Shown in pieces: positions 52,284 through 60,443 of a DNA stretch of 64,000 nucleotides. This DNA is from Parvibaculum sp049651025 (lineage in GTDB: Bacteria > Pseudomonadota > Alphaproteobacteria > Parvibaculales > Parvibaculaceae), in the NCBI RefSeq assembly GCF_049651025.1, contig NZ_JBASBH010000035.1, forward strand, positions 1 to 64,000, in the 5' to 3' direction. The notes below the pieces were generated by a model. The model was not told the origin of the DNA. It searched no databases and saw only the letters and a list, made by a program, of their open reading frames with translations. The number at the start of each line of letters is the position of its first letter. The stretch's first letter is position 1. Position numbers and translations under genes: made by a program.

Positions 52284-54293
52284 ATGGACAGCGACGAAGC
52301 TGACCTCGCAAGACGCCGCTCCAATATGGTCGATCTGCAGATCGCCGCGCGGGGTGTACTGAGCGCGAATGTGCTGGAGGCGATGCGAAAGGTACCGCGC
52401 GAGGCCTTCCTGCCGCATGAGATGCGGGAATTCGCCTATGACGACGCGCCGCTTCCCATTGCCGAAGGGCAGACGATCTCTCAACCCTATATCGTGGCCT
52501 TGATGACAGAGGCTCTCGGCCTTGAAGGCAATGAGCGCGTGCTCGAGATCGGGACGGGATCGGGTTACGCCGCCGCTGTCCTGTCGCGCATCGCAGGCGA
52601 AGTTTACACCGTCGAGCGCGTCGGCCAGCTCGCGGAAAAGGCCGCGACGGTGCTTGCCGATCTCGGCTATGCCAATGTGCATGTCAACCATGCCGACGGA
52701 ACAATGGGCTGGAACAGAGGCGCGCCTTACGATGCAATCGTCGTGACAGCGGGCGGGCCGGAGGTGCCGGAAGCACTGAAGAACCAACTCAGGATCGGCG
52801 GCAGGCTCGTCGTACCGGTCGGCGACGATCCACGCTTGCAGGAGCTTGTGCGCGTCACGCGGCTTTCCGAAAACGAATACAAGACGGAGGAACTTCTCGA
52901 TGTTCGCTTCGTGCCGCTGGTCGGCGAGGCGGGATGGACGCAGGCGGAAGCCGAGGCGGGCGCACCACGGAAAGCCCGGGCACCCGAGACGGAGGATGCA
53001 AAGCTTGCAAAGGCGATCGCAAGGGAGAGCGAGCCGTTCGGCAGCATCGACAATGCAGACCTCGAACCGCTCCTGAAACGTATCGGCGATGCGCGCGTCG
53101 TCCTGCTTGGCGAGGCAACGCATGGCACGTCGGAGTTCTATCGCATGCGGGAGCGCATTTCGCGCACGCTCATCGAAAAGAAGGGCTTCTCCTTCATCGC
53201 CATCGAGGGCGACTGGCCGGATGCTGCACGCATCGACCATTATGTGCGCCACGCCGAATATCCGCCTTCCGAATGGACGGCCTTTGCGCGCTTTCCGGTC
53301 TGGATGTGGCGCAACAGGGAAGTACGCACCTTTGTCGACTGGCTCCGCGCTCACAACGCCGCGGTCGAGCCCGCGCGCCGCGTCGCCTTTCACGGCCTCG
53401 ATCTCTACAGCCTCTATAATTCAATTCGCTCGGTGCTCGCCTATCTCGATGAGGTCGATCCGGCGACGGCGGAGGTCGCGCGCAGGCGCTACGGCTGCCT
53501 GACGCCCTGGCAGACGGACCCGGCGACCTATGGCCATGCGGCGCTCACGGGGACATACCGGACCTGCGAGAAAGAGGTCGTGCACATGCTCTCCGATCTT
53601 CTGGAGAAGCGGCGCGCCTATGCCGAGAGCGACGGCGAGCGTTTTCTCGACGCGGTGCAGAATGCGCGCCTCGTCGCCAACGCGGAGCGCTACTACCGTA
53701 TCATGTATTATGGTTCGCGCGCGTCATGGAATCTGCGCGACACGCATATGTTTGAAACGCTGAAGGCGCTTCTCGGCTTTCACGGCGCAGGAAGCAAGGC
53801 AATCGTCTGGGCGCATAACTCGCATGTGGGCGATGCGTCGGCGACGGAAATGTCGGCGCGCGGCGAAACCAATATAGGCGAGCTTTGCAGGCGCGAATTC
53901 GGATCCGCCGTCTATTCCATCGGCTTCGGCACGAATAGCGGCACGGTGGCGGCCGCGTCGAACTGGGAAGCGCCGATGGAGATCAAGAAGGTGCACCCTG
54001 CCCTGCCCCAAAGCTATGAGCGGCTTTGTCATGAAACCGGCAGCGAGCGTTTCTTTCTCAAGCTGCGCGCGCCGATCGCGACGGATATCGCGCAAGGCCT
54101 GTCGAAGCCGCGCCTCGAACGCGCCATCGGCGTCATCTACCGGCCCGAGACGGAGTTGCAGAGCCATTACTTCGAAGCGACGCTGCCACGGCAGTTCGAC
54201 GAATATGTCTGGTTCGACAAGACGCGAGCCGTGACGCCTTTCGAGACCGAGGAGCTTGAGGATATGCCCGACACCTATCCGTTCGGGCTCTAG
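52284..54293 (+). CDS. Fusion of protein-L-isoaspartate O-methyltransferase and erythromycin-esterase-like domain
   Basis: The product is 669 residues. Residues 1-220 are a PCMT domain: MVDLQIAARGVLSANVLEAM, PIAEGQTISQPYIVALMT and the SAM motif VLEIGTGSGYAAAVL. Residues 250-660 are an erythromycin-esterase-type domain with LLGEATHGTSEFYRMR (catalytic glutamate and histidine), FIAIEGDWPDAARID, HGLDLYSLY and IVWAHNSHVGD. The first half repairs isoaspartate in aged proteins. The second is a hydrolase-like fold of unknown substrate in these fusions. No stop or frameshift lies between the parts. GGAG lies before the ATG. It is divergent from ppsA. Confidence 0.87.
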   Translation: MDSDEADLARRRSNMVDLQIAARGVLSANVLEAMRKVPREAFLPHEMREFAYDDAPLPIAEGQTISQPYIVALMTEALGLEGNERVLEIGTGSGYAAAVLSRIAGEVYTVERVGQLAEKAATVLADLGYANVHVNHADGTMGWNRGAPYDAIVVTAGGPEVPEALKNQLRIGGRLVVPVGDDPRLQELVRVTRLSENEYKTEELLDVRFVPLVGEAGWTQAEAEAGAPRKARAPETEDAKLAKAIARESEPFGSIDNADLEPLLKRIGDARVVLLGEATHGTSEFYRMRERISRTLIEKKGFSFIAIEGDWPDAARIDHYVRHAEYPPSEWTAFARFPVWMWRNREVRTFVDWLRAHNAAVEPARRVAFHGLDLYSLYNSIRSVLAYLDEVDPATAEVARRRYGCLTPWQTDPATYGHAALTGTYRTCEKEVVHMLSDLLEKRRAYAESDGERFLDAVQNARLVANAERYYRIMYYGSRASWNLRDTHMFETLKALLGFHGAGSKAIVWAHNSHVGDASATEMSARGETNIGELCRREFGSAVYSIGFGTNSGTVAAASNWEAPMEIKKVHPALPQSYERLCHETGSERFFLKLRAPIATDIAQGLSKPRLERAIGVIYRPETELQSHYFEATLPRQFDEYVWFDKTRAVTPFETEELEDMPDTYPFGL

Positions 54294-54302
54294 CGGCGGC
54301 CT

Positions 54303-54521
54303 TCACATTGCGTCTTTCAAGACCCATGTGTCGCCCCTCTTGCGGTAGCCTTTCTTGACCGCCGCCCATGCCACGCGAAAAGCCGCTTCCTCCCGGCGCG
54401 CGCCTTCCGACGCATACTGGTTCCAGGCATGGTTGAATGCCTCGCGGAAAATGTCCTGCGCATGGGCAGGAAGATGGCCGCGCACCGTAGGAGGCAGATC
54501 CGCATTCGTTTCATAGGGCAT
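54303..54521 (-). CDS. ChaB-family protein
   Basis: The product is 72 residues. It matches ChaB by PPTVRGHLPAHAQDIFREAF and EEAAFRVAWAAVKKGYRK. In E. coli ChaB is a regulator-like partner of the ChaA cation antiporter; elsewhere the function is unclear. GAGG precedes ATG 54521. It follows the DUF3775 gene by 18 bases and is convergent with the fusion gene, 9 bases apart. Confidence 0.85.
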   Translation of the reverse strand: MPYETNADLPPTVRGHLPAHAQDIFREAFNHAWNQYASEGARREEAAFRVAWAAVKKGYRKRGDTWVLKDAM

Positions 54522-54539
54522 GCAATGCCTCGCGCGACG

Positions 54540-54941
54540 CTAGAGATTTTCGGTGAAGTCGGCGCAACTCTCGTCAAAGGCATCGAGCCCTTCCTCCAGA
54601 TAGTCGCCAAGAAGAGGAAGGCCCAGAAGATATTCTGCCGTGCGTGGATTATGCGCATCGCGTGCAGCTTCCAGTGCCTCATCCCACTCTTCAGCGCTGT
54701 AGGTGCCGCGTCCCACCCATGCGAGCGCGACGAGCGCGATCTGCTCATCCTCGGCGAGGCCACGGATAAAGGCGACCAGTTGCTGCCGCGTCGGATCGTC
54801 TGAAAAATCCTCAAGGGCGTCGCGCATGTCATCATCCGTCGGGTTCGACCCTGAATCCGGATCGGACACCTCCGCCTTCACATCGAACATGCGCGCCTTC
54901 TGGATGATGTAGCAAACTTTTTCAGTGCTGATTTCAGGCAT
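54540..54941 (-). CDS. DUF3775-domain protein
   Basis: This 133-residue acidic protein has EISTEKVCYIIQKARMFDVK, DPTRQQLVAFIRGLAEDEQ, and ALVALAWVGRGTYSAEEW, the DUF3775 pattern found mostly in alphaproteobacteria. AGGAGG directly before ATG 54941 fixes the start. No enzymatic residues stand out. It is placed between a zinc alcohol dehydrogenase and chaB on the same strand, so co-transcription in the stress island is likely. Confidence 0.78.
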   Translation of the reverse strand: MPEISTEKVCYIIQKARMFDVKAEVSDPDSGSNPTDDDMRDALEDFSDDPTRQQLVAFIRGLAEDEQIALVALAWVGRGTYSAEEWDEALEAARDAHNPRTAEYLLGLPLLGDYLEEGLDAFDESCADFTENL

Positions 54942-54981
54942 GGAGCCTCCTGCGCACATGAGTTCTGTCGTCCACGGCTCC

Positions 54982-56019
54982 CTAGGCTTCGATGATGACC
55001 TTCAACGCATGGGTCTTGGCCGCGTCTGTGAAGGTCTCGTATGCCTCGATGATATTGGCGAGCTTGAAGCGATGCGTAATGAGAAGCTTCGGATCGATCT
55101 TTTTCGACTGAACTGTTTTCAGAAGCATCGGCGTCGTCACCGTGTCCACGAGGCGCGTCGTGATGGAGATATTCTGCGACCAGAGCCTTTCGAGATGCAA
55201 ATCGACCTTGATACCGTGGACGCCCACATTGGCGATCGTGCCGCCGGCTCCCACAATGTCCTGACAGATGAGAAAGGTCGCGGGAACGCCGACCGCCTCG
55301 ATGGCTGTGTCAACTCCGTGCCCGCCCGTCATTTTCATCACCGTCTCGGCCGCCTTGCCGTCCGCACTGTTGATCGTCGCGGTTGCGCCGAAGCGTTTTG
55401 CAACTTCGAGCCGGTTGTTATCGAGATCGATCATGATGATCTCGGCGGGCGAATAGAATTGCGCAGTCAGAAGCGCGGCAAGGCCGATGGGCCCCGAGCC
55501 GACGATGGCGACGGTGTCGCCCGGCTTAACCTTGCCGTTGAGCACGCCGCATTCAAAACCTGTCGGGAGAATGTCGCTCAGCATGACGAGGGCTTCCTCG
55601 TCCGAGCCGGCGGGTATGGGATAGAGACTCGTGTCGGCATGAGGGATGCGTACAAACTCGGCTTGCGTGCCGTCGATCTTATTGCCGAGAATCCAGCCGC
55701 CGGTCGTGCAATGGGAATACATACCCTTGCGGCAATACTCGCATTTGCCGCATGCCGAAATGCAGGAGATGAGAACGCGGTCGCCCTTCTTGAATGCAGT
55801 AACGGCGGCGCCTGTCTTCTCGACGATCCCGACGCCTTCATGGCCGAGGATGCGCCCCGGCTCGCAGGTCGGAACGTCGCCTTTGAGGATATGAAGATCA
55901 GTGCCGCAGATCGTCGTGCGGGTCATCCTGACGATGGCGTCGCTCGGATCGACGATCTCGGGCGTCGGGCGGTCCCGCAGAGCTTTCTTGCCCGGCCCTT
56001 GATAGACGAGAGCTTTCAT
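54982..56019 (-). CDS. Zinc-dependent alcohol dehydrogenase (medium-chain)
   Basis: The product is 345 residues. The catalytic zinc ligands are C38, H60 and E61 (TICGTDLHI, ILGHEGVG). The structural zinc cysteines are C90, C93, C96 and C104. The nucleotide site is VAIVGSGPIGLAALL, followed by MIDLDNNRLEVAK, where the aspartate favours NAD. It interconverts an alcohol and an aldehyde or ketone; the long VDTAIEAVG region resembles the alcohol/isopropanol dehydrogenase branch. GGAGGAAG precedes the ATG. It lies 21 bases after a nitroreductase in a unit headed by an FNR/FixK box. Confidence 0.88.
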   Translation of the reverse strand: MKALVYQGPGKKALRDRPTPEIVDPSDAIVRMTRTTICGTDLHILKGDVPTCEPGRILGHEGVGIVEKTGAAVTAFKKGDRVLISCISACGKCEYCRKGMYSHCTTGGWILGNKIDGTQAEFVRIPHADTSLYPIPAGSDEEALVMLSDILPTGFECGVLNGKVKPGDTVAIVGSGPIGLAALLTAQFYSPAEIIMIDLDNNRLEVAKRFGATATINSADGKAAETVMKMTGGHGVDTAIEAVGVPATFLICQDIVGAGGTIANVGVHGIKVDLHLERLWSQNISITTRLVDTVTTPMLLKTVQSKKIDPKLLITHRFKLANIIEAYETFTDAAKTHALKVIIEA

Positions 56020-56040
56020 TTCCTCTTCCTCCTCACAACA

Positions 56041-56601
56041 CTAACGGATCCAGTGGACATGCGGCGCATGCCTGTCGGTAGCTTCGGGCCAGGCGGCGGG
56101 ATGGCCGACAATGATGGGGGCGACTGCGACTTGCGCAGGCGGCAGGCCGAGTTCGGCCTTCGTCGCCGATTTGTTGAACCAGGGCCGGGCGAGCCCGACC
56201 CAGCAGGTGCCGAGATCGCAGGCGCGGGCGGCCAGCAACAGGTTCTGTCCGGCGAGACAGCAATCCTCCGCCGCCTGGGCTTCGGGACCGGTGGCGTAGA
56301 TGACGATGAGTGCAGGCGCACCGTAGAAAATCGAGAAATTGCGATCCTCAAGCGTCGGCCGCATGTGGCTGAGCTGCGGATAGGCATCGAGTTCCGCCAG
56401 CAGCGACGCCTTGGCAAGCTCGCCCAGCGTTGCGACCCGTTCCTTGCCGAGGGCCACAGCGAAAGCCCATGGCTGCATATTCATCGCGCTTGGCGCTGCG
56501 ATGGCAGCCGCAATCAATTCGTCGATATCTGGCTGGGCGATGTGCTTGTCGCTATAGGCCCGCACTGCGCGCCGGGTCTTGATCGTCTGAAGAAGGTCCA
56601 T
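56041..56601 (-). CDS. Nitroreductase-family FMN protein
   Basis: The product is 186 residues from ATG 56601. FMN-binding residues are in TIKTRRAVRAYSD and AAIAAPSAMNMQPWAF; CWVGLARPWFNK and PIIVGHPAAWPEA close the fold. It is a flavin oxidoreductase using NAD(P)H, with unknown physiological substrate. AGGAGC lies about ten bases upstream. The FNR/FixK-type box at 56676-56689 is centred about 80 bases upstream of the start, which suggests low-oxygen control, together with the dehydrogenase that follows. Confidence 0.83.
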   Translation of the reverse strand: MDLLQTIKTRRAVRAYSDKHIAQPDIDELIAAAIAAPSAMNMQPWAFAVALGKERVATLGELAKASLLAELDAYPQLSHMRPTLEDRNFSIFYGAPALIVIYATGPEAQAAEDCCLAGQNLLLAARACDLGTCWVGLARPWFNKSATKAELGLPPAQVAVAPIIVGHPAAWPEATDRHAPHVHWIR

Positions 56602-56911
56602 GCCGGGCGCTCCTGACGGGACAGACAAACATGCCGTATCCCTTGTCATTTAGCGCCCGTGACGCCTCACGCGCATTGACCTCGATCAACTTGCCCGGCC
56701 TGAGCGACCGCGCCCCGAAAGGTTCGGACAGGCTTTGCAGTAGGTAAAAATCCCTAGCCGATTTCCGGCCTTAATCGAGAAATGGGGGCTGCCGCTATCC
56801 AAAATCCTTGTAGTATCAAGGCCGGACAAGGCTCGAATATTTCGAGAGAACGCACCGCTTCGTGTGCTGAAGGGGTGATCGACGCAGGCACTCCAACAAG
56901 AAGTGAGCGGC
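56602..56911. promoter_or_regulatory. Divergent promoter region of nitroreductase and universal stress genes with FNR/FixK box
   Basis: This 310-base region has no gene. TTGAC-CTCG-ATCAA at 56676-56689 matches TTGAT-N4-ATCAA at nine of ten positions and is nearly identical to the box before ppsA. A second dyad, CCTTG-N6-CAAGG, lies near 56810-56825. No clear -35/-10 pair for the stress gene was found. Confidence 0.65.
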
Positions 56912-57793
56912 ATGTTCAAATCCATATTTGTTCCCACCACAGGTTTTTCCAACGATCCGGCCGCGCTCGAAACGGCGCTCGCGGTCGCGCGCACCTTCGG
57001 TGGGCATCTCGATTGCGTGCATGTGCATCCCGATCCATCGCAGATATTCATGCAGGCTGCAGGCTATGACGTAGGCATGGGCACGGGTGCCGCCTTCGCC
57101 GTCGGAGACATCGCAACAGCGCTCCAGGAGGAGGACAGCAAGCGGACCGAGCGATCCCGGAAAACCTTCGATGCTTTTTGTCTGCGCGAAAAGCTGGAAC
57201 AGGTAAGCCTGGCTCCCTGCCCGCGCGCGCCGACCGCCGCCTGGACCGAACTCATGGGCCGCGAGATCGACATTCTGACCCGGCAGGCGCGTGTTCATGA
57301 TCTCACCGTGATCGGGCACCCGACGCAGTGGGGCGGGCTCACGCGCGAGATGATGGGCAGCATGCTTCTCGGCAGCGGGCGGCCGCTCCTCCTCGCGCCC
57401 GCGAAAGCGCCCGCTCGTCTCGGCGAAACGATTGCGATCGCATGGAAGGACACAGCGGAGTCGGCCCGCGCCATCACGGCGGCGATGCCCTTCATCGCCA
57501 AGGCGCGGCAGATCGTGCTCATCAACATCGCCGAGCATGACGCTGTAACAATCGAGGCGGTCGATGCGCTCGCCAGGAACCTGCGCTGGCACGATGTTCA
57601 GACAGACATCCGCTATCTCGCCCATCCCTGCGGTTCGATACACGACACGATCCTGACGATCGCCAAGGAAGTGAGCGCGGATATGCTGGTGATGGGCGGC
57701 TATAGCCACAGCCGGGTCAGCGAGCTTATTTTCGGCGGCTTCACGCGGCATGTCCTTGCCGGCACCGAACTACCCATATTGATGGCGCACTGA
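56912..57793 (+). CDS. Universal stress protein with two UspA domains
   Basis: The product is 293 residues from ATG 56912; a GTG three codons upstream is an alternative. Two tandem Usp folds are present. The first starts FKSIFVPTTGFS. The second has ETIAIAWKDTAESARA and closes with DMLVMGGYSHSRVSELIFGG-type phosphate-binding residues, so the second domain should bind ATP. The first domain lacks a clear glycine loop. Such proteins help survival under starvation or low oxygen. It is divergent from the nitroreductase gene and shares its regulatory region. Confidence 0.88.
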   Translation: MFKSIFVPTTGFSNDPAALETALAVARTFGGHLDCVHVHPDPSQIFMQAAGYDVGMGTGAAFAVGDIATALQEEDSKRTERSRKTFDAFCLREKLEQVSLAPCPRAPTAAWTELMGREIDILTRQARVHDLTVIGHPTQWGGLTREMMGSMLLGSGRPLLLAPAKAPARLGETIAIAWKDTAESARAITAAMPFIAKARQIVLINIAEHDAVTIEAVDALARNLRWHDVQTDIRYLAHPCGSIHDTILTIAKEVSADMLVMGGYSHSRVSELIFGGFTRHVLAGTELPILMAH

Positions 57794-57849
57794 GGTTCCT
57801 GCTCTATTTTCTGGCCGAAGTTTTCGATTTTGAAAGAGGCTGGTTGATC

Positions 57850-58282
57850 ATGGAAGTGCTCGCAACTGACCGGCTTAGCCGCCGCTTCGGCAATGTTCAG
57901 GCGGTCGACAACTTCACATTGTCGATTGCACCCGGCGAAGTATTCGGCCTTCTCGGCCGGAACGGTGCCGGAAAGAGTACGCTCATAAAAATGTTGACGA
58001 CGCCGCTACCGCCGACGTCAGGCAGCGCAACGGTGTGCGGATACGACATCGTCCGGCAAGCCGCGCAGGTGCGGCACATATCCGATGAGCATCATGCCGA
58101 CCTGGCTGCAGTGGGTTTCCCATTTCAACCCGTTGACCTATGAGGTCGATGGGCTTCGGACGCTCATGCTCGAAGGCGGGGAGAGCGCCTTCGGCCTTGG
58201 CGCGGATGCCCTGATCCTCTGCACCACTCTTGCGATACTCGTCTTTATCGGTAGACGGATGTATCCGCGTCTGGCGACATAG
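57850..58282 (+). pseudogene. Internally deleted ABC exporter: ATPase N-terminus joined to permease C-terminus
   Basis: From ATG 57850 the frame reads a normal ABC ATPase start, with Walker A GLLGRNGAGKSTLIKML and SGSATVCGYDIVRQAAQVR, then breaks at about 58075. A different frame continues as YPMSIMPTWLQWVSHFNPLTYE, VDGLRTLML and a last helix LILCTTLAILVFIG to the stop at 58282. That is the C-terminal end of an ABC-2 permease of the daunorubicin-exporter type. The missing part is the rest of the ATPase, the spacer and most of the permease, roughly 1.4 kb if genes were of usual size. Neither part can work. Confidence 0.8.
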
Positions 58283-58430
58283 TGGAACACCGCGAATATG
58301 CGAGAACTATCTTCACAAGAGATTTATCGAGCGAGGCAGGAAGGCCCGCAATCTTCGAATGAAGGACAGCCCGACTTCCGACCAATAATTTGATACGGCT
58401 TTGCGCCCCTCAAACATTCGGGAGTTACCG

Positions 58431-59414
58431 ATGCGTGCGATGATGCTCGAAAGCCCCGGCAAGCCGCTCGTCATGCGAGAGCTTCCCGATCCCGAACCGG
58501 GCCGCGGTGAAGTTCGCGTTCGCGTGCTCGCCTGCGGCGTCTGTCGCACCGACCTCCATGTCGTCGACGGTGAGTTGCCGGAGCCGAAGCTGCCCCTCAT
58601 TCCGGGCCACGAAATCGTGGGAACGGTCGACAGGATCGGCGAGGGCGTGAGTGGTTTTACGCTTGGCCAGCGCGTCGGCATTCCGTGGCTCGGTGCGACT
58701 TGCGGCGTCTGTCGCTATTGCCGCGCGGGCCGCGAAAATCTTTGCGACAAACCGCTTTTTACCGGCTACACGCGCGACGGCGGCTATGCGAGCCATGCGA
58801 TCGCGGATGCGAGATTTGTTTTTCCGCTCGGTGACATCGGTGACGACATCGCGGCGGCTCCCCTCCTCTGCGCCGGGCTGATCGGCTGGCGGTCGCTGAG
58901 GATAGCGGGCGATGGCGCGACGCTCGGCATCTACGGCTTCGGCGCAGCAGGCCATATCGTGCTTCAGGTTGCGCAGGCTCAGGGGCGCAAGGTCTTTGCC
59001 TTCGGACGCCCCGGCGACAAGGCCGCGCAAGACTTCGCACGCGCGCTCGGCGCCGACTGGGCGGGCGGATCGGACGAGATGCCACCGGAGCCGCTCGATA
59101 TGGCGATCATTTACGCGCCGGTCGGCGATCTCGTTCCGACTGCGCTTCGCGCCGTTCGCAAAGGCGGCCGCGTCGTTTGCGCCGGTATTCACATGAGCGA
59201 CATTCCAAGCTTTCCCTATAGCCTCCTCTGGGAGGAGCGGCAGCTCGTCTCTGTCGCCAATCTCACACGCGCGGACGCGGTCGAGTTTCTGAACCTGGCT
59301 CCCGGCTTCGGTATCAAGACGACGACGACCATCTATCCTCTCTCGCGCGCAAACGAGGCGCTCGACGATCTGCGCAGCGGTCATCTGGAAGGTGCCGCAG
59401 TCCTCGTGCCCTGA
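58431..59414 (+). CDS. Zinc-dependent alcohol dehydrogenase (AdhP/AdhA-like)
   Basis: The product is 327 residues from ATG 58431 with GGGAG upstream. Catalytic zinc ligands are C38, H60 and E61 (GVCRTDLHV, PGHEIVG). Structural cysteines are C91, C94, C97 and C105. GIYGFGAAGHIVLQVA is the nucleotide fold. The GYTRDGGYASH segment is typical of the AdhA/AdhP group that oxidises ethanol-like alcohols with NAD. It belongs to a different branch from the dehydrogenase at 54982. It follows the broken ABC exporter by about 150 bases. Confidence 0.87.
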   Translation: MRAMMLESPGKPLVMRELPDPEPGRGEVRVRVLACGVCRTDLHVVDGELPEPKLPLIPGHEIVGTVDRIGEGVSGFTLGQRVGIPWLGATCGVCRYCRAGRENLCDKPLFTGYTRDGGYASHAIADARFVFPLGDIGDDIAAAPLLCAGLIGWRSLRIAGDGATLGIYGFGAAGHIVLQVAQAQGRKVFAFGRPGDKAAQDFARALGADWAGGSDEMPPEPLDMAIIYAPVGDLVPTALRAVRKGGRVVCAGIHMSDIPSFPYSLLWEERQLVSVANLTRADAVEFLNLAPGFGIKTTTTIYPLSRANEALDDLRSGHLEGAAVLVP

Positions 59415-59477
59415 ATGTCACGCCTTGCGGTTCGCAATTTCAAGCGCGTGCCGCTTTGTGAACAACCCGTGTAACCA

Positions 59478-60377
59478 TCACGATGCAACGCCCGCTTCTC
59501 GCCTCAATGCATCCGCCAGCAGATCGGCAAGCGGAATGGCGTTCGTCGGATGCGGAATACCGTCGCTCGACCAGATTTCTTCCGCTCCCGCCTCGCGCAT
59601 GTTTTTCTCAACAACAGAATCGAAAAGCGCATGGGTGACAGCAACCCGCACCGCGCCAGCGCCCGCGCGCTTCAGGCCCCTGATCGCCTCGGTCATGGTG
59701 CCGCCGCTCGAAACAATGTCATCGACCAGAAGAACGGCGCGTCCATCGAGGACGTGGAGCGGAAACTCGATCTCGACATTGCGGTCGCCAAGGCGGCGTT
59801 TCGAGCCGACGATGCTTTCGCAGCCCAAAGCTGCACCGATCTGTTCGACCCATTGTATGGATTCGCCGTCCGGCCCCGCCACCAGCATGTCGTGCGGCAA
59901 GGCTTTCGCTTTTACGAAAGCGACAATAGCGGGTGCCGCGCTCAGGCTTTCTGCCTCGATGCCGGGAAAGACCGACGAGATTTCCTTCACGCGATGCAGA
60001 TGCGGATCGACCGTCACGATCCTGTCGAACAGGCTGCCAAGCAAGCGGCCGACGGCTTGCTGACCGACCGCCTCGCCTTCATGGAAGGCCACATCCTGAC
60101 GCATGTAGCAGAGATAGGGCGCGACAAGGACGAGGCGGCGCGCGCCATTTCTGCGCAACGCGTCAGCCGCCAGAATCAGTTCCACAAGCCTCGCGTTCGG
60201 ACGATCGAGGGGACAGTAAATGCAGGCGCTTGCATCAGCTTGCGAGACCGTCACCAGAGACTCGTCATCGGGAAATTTGTGAACATGGATCGGCGCGACC
60301 CGCGTCCCAAGACGCCGCGCGATTTCCGCCGCCTCGTGCATTCCATGCTCGAAGGCATGCAGAATAAATCCGCTCAT
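59478..60377 (-). CDS. Divergent ribose-phosphate pyrophosphokinase (PRPP synthetase paralogue)
   Basis: This 299-residue protein has FPDDESLV near the start, VAPYLCYMRQD, the metal-binding VDPHLHR, and the PRPP loop LLVDDIVSSGGTM. It converts ribose 5-phosphate and ATP to PRPP and AMP. It is divergent from the housekeeping Prs, which normally has FSDGE and YARQDR. It lies in the same region as stress and pump genes, not with purine or tRNA genes, so it is probably a second, specialised copy. ATG 60377 follows GGAG at ten bases; a start 12 codons upstream is possible. Confidence 0.82.
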   Translation of the reverse strand: MSGFILHAFEHGMHEAAEIARRLGTRVAPIHVHKFPDDESLVTVSQADASACIYCPLDRPNARLVELILAADALRRNGARRLVLVAPYLCYMRQDVAFHEGEAVGQQAVGRLLGSLFDRIVTVDPHLHRVKEISSVFPGIEAESLSAAPAIVAFVKAKALPHDMLVAGPDGESIQWVEQIGAALGCESIVGSKRRLGDRNVEIEFPLHVLDGRAVLLVDDIVSSGGTMTEAIRGLKRAGAGAVRVAVTHALFDSVVEKNMREAGAEEIWSSDGIPHPTNAIPLADLLADALRREAGVAS

Positions 60378-60443
60378 AGGGTGGGTTCTCCAGTACGGGT
60401 TGGTCATTCTCAATATTGCCGCGCTGCGCGCCAGTGCCTAGCC

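Noticed and set aside
52122..53393. Upstream extension of the ppsA frame to 53393
   Set aside because: It runs antisense through the PCMT-esterase fusion gene. The PEP synthase family starts at the MPHHDYIRWF region, where a strong ribosome site lies.
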